A stretch of DNA of 8,499 nucleotides from Methanobacterium sp. (GTDB lineage Archaea; Methanobacteriota; Methanobacteria; Methanobacteriales; Methanobacteriaceae): contig PLXT01000060.1 of assembly GCA_003151535.1 (NCBI GenBank), positions 1 to 8,499 on the forward strand. The letters run 5' to 3'. A program made the position numbers and the translations under genes. The notes under the pieces were generated by a model. It was given only the letters and a program-made list of their open reading frames with translations, was not told where the DNA came from and made no database searches. Below are positions 5,642-8,499 of the stretch, piece after piece (position 1 is the first letter of the stretch; each line of letters starts with the position of its first letter).

Positions 5642-5661
5642 ATTTATATATGCATATCGAT
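5642..5661 (+). promoter_or_regulatory. modA promoter/operator sharing both halves of the trmO/mop motif
   Basis: ATTTATATATGCATATCGAT contains a TATA box (TTTATATA, 5643-5650) placing the start of transcription near 5673, with a leader of about 65 nt before modA. The central ATATGCATAT is a perfect 10-bp palindrome. Read along the trmO strand, the region at 5186-5157 gives ATTTATATATGC, then CTAAAATGGC, then ATATCGAT. The same 12 and 8 bases are thus separated by 10 nt there and adjacent here. The element is probably a binding site for a common regulator. Confidence 0.55.
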
Positions 5662-5722
5662 AATATTGTTTAAGTGTACTAAATATGTTTAGGGTAATAT
5701 TTTATAAGTTAAATACAAAAAT

Positions 5723-5731
5723 GAGGGGGGG
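5723..5731 (+). promoter_or_regulatory. G-rich ribosome-binding site that fixes the modA start
   Basis: GAGGGGGGG ends directly before an ATG at 5732 and 6 nt before the in-frame ATG at 5738. The second ATG has the normal spacing, so it is preferred. The run of seven G is unusual in this AT-rich window. Confidence 0.55.
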
Positions 5732-5737
5732 ATGAAT

Positions 5738-6541
5738 ATGAATTCTAAAAACATGGCAATGATTGGTATTGTTGCAATTGTGATTATAATTGCAGGGTTA
5801 TATGCCAGTGGTATTTTTACTGGTGGAAATAATGCGAAAGGAAACATCACCGTTCTGGCGGGTGCTGGTACTATGTCCGCTATGAATGATCTGAAAGCTA
5901 ACTTCGAGAAAGAAAACCCCGGAACTACAGTTAACATACAATATGGTAACAGTGGAGAACTTTTTGCTACACTAAATACGCAAAAAAGCGCTGATGCGGT
6001 GGTTCCAGGAGATTTGACATTCATGGATAACGCTAAAAGTAAAGGTTACATTATTAATGACACTGTTAAACCGATAGTTTATCACATACCAGTCATAGTC
6101 GTCCAAAAAGGAAACCCTAAAAACATAACTTCTGTTCAAGATTTAGGCCGATCTGGACTTAAAGTTGGCCTGGGAGATACTAATGCTACTGCTGTAGGTA
6201 AACTGAGTATACAAATATTAAATAAAACAGGGAATTTAGCAGCAGTTAAAAATAATGTTGTTGTATATGCTCCTACTGTAAACCAACTAATAACCTATCT
6301 CACCTCAGGACAGGTGGATGCTGCAATAGTAACTCAAGACATAGCTACAACTGGTGATGCCCAAGGTAAAATCGATGTTATTCAAATTCCTGCAGATCAA
6401 AATGCCATTGCCACTATTGGTATTGGGTTGACTACTTTCACTAAAAACAAAAATTTGGCCATGAAATTTGAAGACTATATAACTTCATCACAAGGCTTGG
6501 CCATATGGCAGAAACATGGATTCAAACCAGTGAATCAATAA
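5738..6541 (+). CDS. modA: ModA-type molybdate (or tungstate) substrate-binding protein
   Basis: A 267-residue periplasm-type binding protein. The N-terminus has one hydrophobic segment (about 6-24) after Lys4 with no lipobox cysteine, so it is either a cleaved signal peptide or a membrane anchor. The mature part follows the ModA fold. ITVLAGAGTMSAMNDL (37-52) forms the first ligand loop, YGNSGELFATL (69-79) the second, and SADAVVPGDLTFMDNAKSKG (84-103) is the typical ModA stretch. The end, FEDYITSSQGLAIWQKHGF, is also typical. Length and motifs fit ModA (around 250 residues) and not the longer archaeal WtpA. Where E. coli ModA has a ligand-contacting Tyr in GIVYGSDA, this protein has AAIVTQDIA, so oxyanion contact may differ. 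It leads the modABC cluster; modB follows after 69 bp without a clear terminator. Molybdate versus tungstate cannot be decided from sequence. Confidence 0.88.
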   Translation: MNSKNMAMIGIVAIVIIIAGLYASGIFTGGNNAKGNITVLAGAGTMSAMNDLKANFEKENPGTTVNIQYGNSGELFATLNTQKSADAVVPGDLTFMDNAKSKGYIINDTVKPIVYHIPVIVVQKGNPKNITSVQDLGRSGLKVGLGDTNATAVGKLSIQILNKTGNLAAVKNNVVVYAPTVNQLITYLTSGQVDAAIVTQDIATTGDAQGKIDVIQIPADQNAIATIGIGLTTFTKNKNLAMKFEDYITSSQGLAIWQKHGFKPVNQ

Positions 6542-6610
6542 TAATATAAAGGATATAAAGACAACTCTGCTTGTAATAAAAAATAATCAAACTGAAAATC
6601 GGTATACAAT

Positions 6611-7402
6611 ATGAGAAGCAAGTTAGAAATTATCTTTATATCCATATCTTTTATTTTTACTGCATTATTATTCATAATTATAGGTAGCATATTCCTTATG
6701 CCTTCTCCAGAAGGATTTATACAATCGCTTTTTTCAGATGAGATGATATCCGCACTTAAGTTAACATTATCTACTTCTATATTAGCTGCATTTTTTGTTA
6801 TGATGATAGCAATACCAACAGCATACTCTCTCTCCAGATATTCTTTTCCCCTTAAAAGTTTTGTAAAAAGTATTTTGGATCTTCCTATGGCTTTTCCAGA
6901 AATTGTTCTGGGCATTGCATTACTAATGATATTTGGGAATCGGTTTCTGGGGAATATACTGGACGGTTTAGGAATCCAAGTTATTTTCACGACTACTGGA
7001 ATAATCATTGCTCAGTTTTTTGTTGCTCTCCCCTATGCTGTGAGAATACTTTACTCCACATTTAATTATGTTAATCCGCGATATGAATTTGTTTCTAGGA
7101 GTTTAGGATATGGGGAGTTTGAAACATTAATAAACATAACCTTACCATTAGCTAAAGGAGGGATATTTGCTTCTTCAGTGGTTTCGTTAGCTCGTTGTAT
7201 AGGAACCTTTGCAGCAGTTCTGTTGGTGGGTGGTGGAACCTATCTAAAAACTGAAACCCTGCCTATCACCATTTATTATAATCTATCCCTAGGAAATATA
7301 GACACTGCCATAACTGCAGGCATATTATTAGTTTTAATATCTTTCGTGGCCATATTTGTGTTAGAAAGATATGCTCAAGAAAGCACTAAAGGAGTTGAAT
7401 GA
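6611..7402 (+). CDS. modB: ModB, permease subunit of the molybdate-type ABC transporter
   Basis: A 263-residue inner-membrane protein with about six hydrophobic segments, including strong ones near residues 7-30, 50-72, 94-110, 127-146 and 234-256. The cytoplasmic coupling (EAA) loop is clear: YEFVSRSLGYGEFETLINIT then LP (158-179), with the conserved Gly166 and the I-x-LP ending. DLPMAFPEIVLGIALL (90-105) is the conserved segment of ModB/CysT-type permeases. It forms the translocation channel, probably as a homodimer, with ModC binding the EAA loop. The start is ATG at 6611; only a weak GGTAT lies upstream, so expression may rely on coupling with modA. The gap to modC is 7 nt, which indicates co-transcription. 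No damage is visible. Confidence 0.9.
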   Translation: MRSKLEIIFISISFIFTALLFIIIGSIFLMPSPEGFIQSLFSDEMISALKLTLSTSILAAFFVMMIAIPTAYSLSRYSFPLKSFVKSILDLPMAFPEIVLGIALLMIFGNRFLGNILDGLGIQVIFTTTGIIIAQFFVALPYAVRILYSTFNYVNPRYEFVSRSLGYGEFETLINITLPLAKGGIFASSVVSLARCIGTFAAVLLVGGGTYLKTETLPITIYYNLSLGNIDTAITAGILLVLISFVAIFVLERYAQESTKGVE

Positions 7403-7409
7403 TTACACA

Positions 7410-8499
7410 ATGTTTTTAGAGATTCAAAATTTAAGCGTAGATCTAGGACAATTCCATTTGGATAATATAAACCTTAGTCTTGAAAAAAATGGTTATCTGG
7501 TGATTATAGGACCCACAGGCTCTGGTAAATCTGTGCTTTTAGAAACAATAGCCGGTTTTTTTACGCCAGATAATGGCAAGATATTCCTGGAAGGAAAAGA
7601 AATAACCAAGTTATACCCGGAAAATAGGGGAATAAGTATAATTTACCAAGATTATGTTCTTTTTCCCAATATGAATGTTTTTGAGAATATAGCTTATGGT
7701 TTAAAGAAAAAAATTGATGATAAAGATGTAATAAAGTCCAGTGTCATTGAAATGGCTGAACATCTAAAAATTGAACATCTTTTGAATAGAAATCCTGAAA
7801 CTTTAAGTGGAGGAGAAAAACAACGAACTGCTATCGCCAGATCACTGATTGTGAAACCTAATATACTATTGTTGGATGAGCCTTTCAGTGCTCTTGATGT
7901 GAACACTCATGCTTATTTGACAGATATGATTAAAAAGGCAATTAAGGATTACGAAACAACATGTATTCATGTTAGTCATAACTTTAATGATATTTGGAGT
8001 TTAGCTGAACAGGTAGCTGTCATGAAAGATGGTGTTATTATGCAACAGGGTATAGTTACTGATGTTTTTTCTAAACCTTGCCATAAATTTGTTGCCGAAT
8101 TCGTGGGTGTCCATAACATCTTCGAAGGGAAAGTTATAGGCGAAAACAAAGGTATCGTCGATGTGAAAGTAAACCACAATTTGATATTACACAGTTCAGA
8201 TACATATTCTGGAGAGGATATAGAAGTTATGGTTGCAGTGAGGCCCGAAAACATCATATTTTCTAATGAACCTTTTGTATCATCCCTCAGGAATCAGTTA
8301 AAAGGTATGGTTATAGATGTAATACGGATGGGACCAACAGTATGGATTGAAGTTGAAGTAAAAGGTATTAAGTTTAAAGGAATATTAACTCCCAGTTCGT
8401 TGGATACACTAAGTATAAAAAAAGATAAAGAAATTTATTTAAGTTTTAAAGCGATTAATGTTAAAATAATAAAAGGAGAGTCATACAAAGGATTATTAT
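7410..8499 (+). CDS. modC: ModC, ATPase subunit of the molybdate-type ABC transporter (3' end outside window)
   Basis: The frame stays open from ATG 7410 to the window edge (363 codons), so the stop lies just outside; relatives are about 350-370 residues, so nearly the whole protein is here. The ATPase domain is complete: Walker A GPTGSGKS (34-41), Q-loop Gln80 in YQDY, signature LSGGEKQR (132-139), Walker B ILLLDEP with Asp156 and Glu157, D-loop SALD, and the switch His190 in VSHN. From about residue 230 a regulatory TOBE region follows: FVGVHNIFEGKVI, AVRPENIIF and LKGMVIDVIRMGPTVWIEV. In the family this region can bind oxyanion or damp transport (trans-inhibition); whether it does so here is unknown. 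The only GGAG upstream is 15 nt from the ATG, too far for ideal use, so translation is probably coupled to modB. A GGAGAG at 8475-8480 close to the end may serve a following gene. Confidence 0.9.
   Translation, partial: MFLEIQNLSVDLGQFHLDNINLSLEKNGYLVIIGPTGSGKSVLLETIAGFFTPDNGKIFLEGKEITKLYPENRGISIIYQDYVLFPNMNVFENIAYGLKKKIDDKDVIKSSVIEMAEHLKIEHLLNRNPETLSGGEKQRTAIARSLIVKPNILLLDEPFSALDVNTHAYLTDMIKKAIKDYETTCIHVSHNFNDIWSLAEQVAVMKDGVIMQQGIVTDVFSKPCHKFVAEFVGVHNIFEGKVIGENKGIVDVKVNHNLILHSSDTYSGEDIEVMVAVRPENIIFSNEPFVSSLRNQLKGMVIDVIRMGPTVWIEVEVKGIKFKGILTPSSLDTLSIKKDKEIYLSFKAINVKIIKGESYKGLL

Larger units (their letters stand above)
5484..5737. other. Intergenic region between mop and modA
   Basis: Apart from the motif at 5642-5661 it holds a 14-bp palindrome, CTAAA-TATG-TTTAG (5679-5692), just downstream of the expected start of transcription, and a weak stem GGTT-ctgtgt-AACC (5583-5596) followed by a T7 run (5603-5609). 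I see no gene and no recognisable riboswitch. Confidence 0.4.

Noticed and set aside
5689..6024. Minus-strand open frame opposite the start of modA
   Set aside because: It is a shadow of modA, with no motif or ribosome-binding site.
6535..7008. Minus-strand open frame opposite modB
   Set aside because: It is the mirror of membrane-protein codons; modB itself has a clear EAA loop.
7395..7397. TTG as alternative modC start
   Set aside because: It directly abuts the GGAG and overlaps the end of modB; ATG 7410 begins the conserved N-terminal strand (FLEIQNLSV).
1..8499. CRISPR arrays, tRNA or rRNA genes, defence or toxin-antitoxin systems
   Set aside because: No regularly spaced direct repeats, no tRNA-like cloverleaf or rRNA stretch, and no paired small toxin/antitoxin genes were seen by reading.

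Overview
The window looks like chromosomal DNA of a methanogenic archaeon, most likely Methanobacteriales (Methanobacterium-like). The DNA is AT-rich, the ribosome-binding sites are of the GGTGA/GAGGTGA type, the promoters carry TTTATATA-type TATA boxes instead of bacterial -35/-10 pairs, and T-runs follow genes. The gene content also fits: a DUF169 protein, a 69-residue molbindin, a short archaeal TrmO/TsaA protein and the remnant of a small siroheme sulfite-reductase-like protein. The genus is an inference from gene content.

Left part (1-3270): the window opens inside an IS200/IS605-family tnpB whose RuvC and zinc-finger residues are all present, followed by an 8-bp GAAA-capped hairpin typical of the element's right end. 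On the minus strand there follow a 12-TM APC-superfamily amino-acid permease, a 78-residue zinc-ribbon protein of unknown function, and a decayed fragment of a nitrite/sulfite reductase-like 4Fe-4S/siroheme protein. The decayed fragment has lost its N-terminal region and is frameshifted exactly at its second cysteine motif.

Middle part (3270-5450): a plus-strand DUF169 gene, a minus-strand one-cysteine carboxymuconolactone-decarboxylase-like protein, a minus-strand TrmO-type methyltransferase, and a divergent plus-strand molbindin (mop). trmO and mop share a 113-bp intergenic region.

Right part (5450-8499): a molybdate-type ABC transporter, modA-modB-modC, on the plus strand. modC starts 7 nt after the modB stop and is still open at the window edge, so it has no stop here.

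Working together: ModA captures the oxyanion (molybdate or tungstate) outside the membrane, ModB forms the channel, ModC drives transport, and Mop probably buffers the imported oxyanion in the cytoplasm. The most notable observation is that the trmO/mop intergenic region and the modA promoter share an unusual sequence. The two parts, ATTTATATATGC and ATATCGAT, are contiguous before modA but separated by exactly 10 nt (about one helical turn) before trmO/mop. This suggests one regulator covering transport, storage and the TrmO-like enzyme. No regulator gene is visible in the window.
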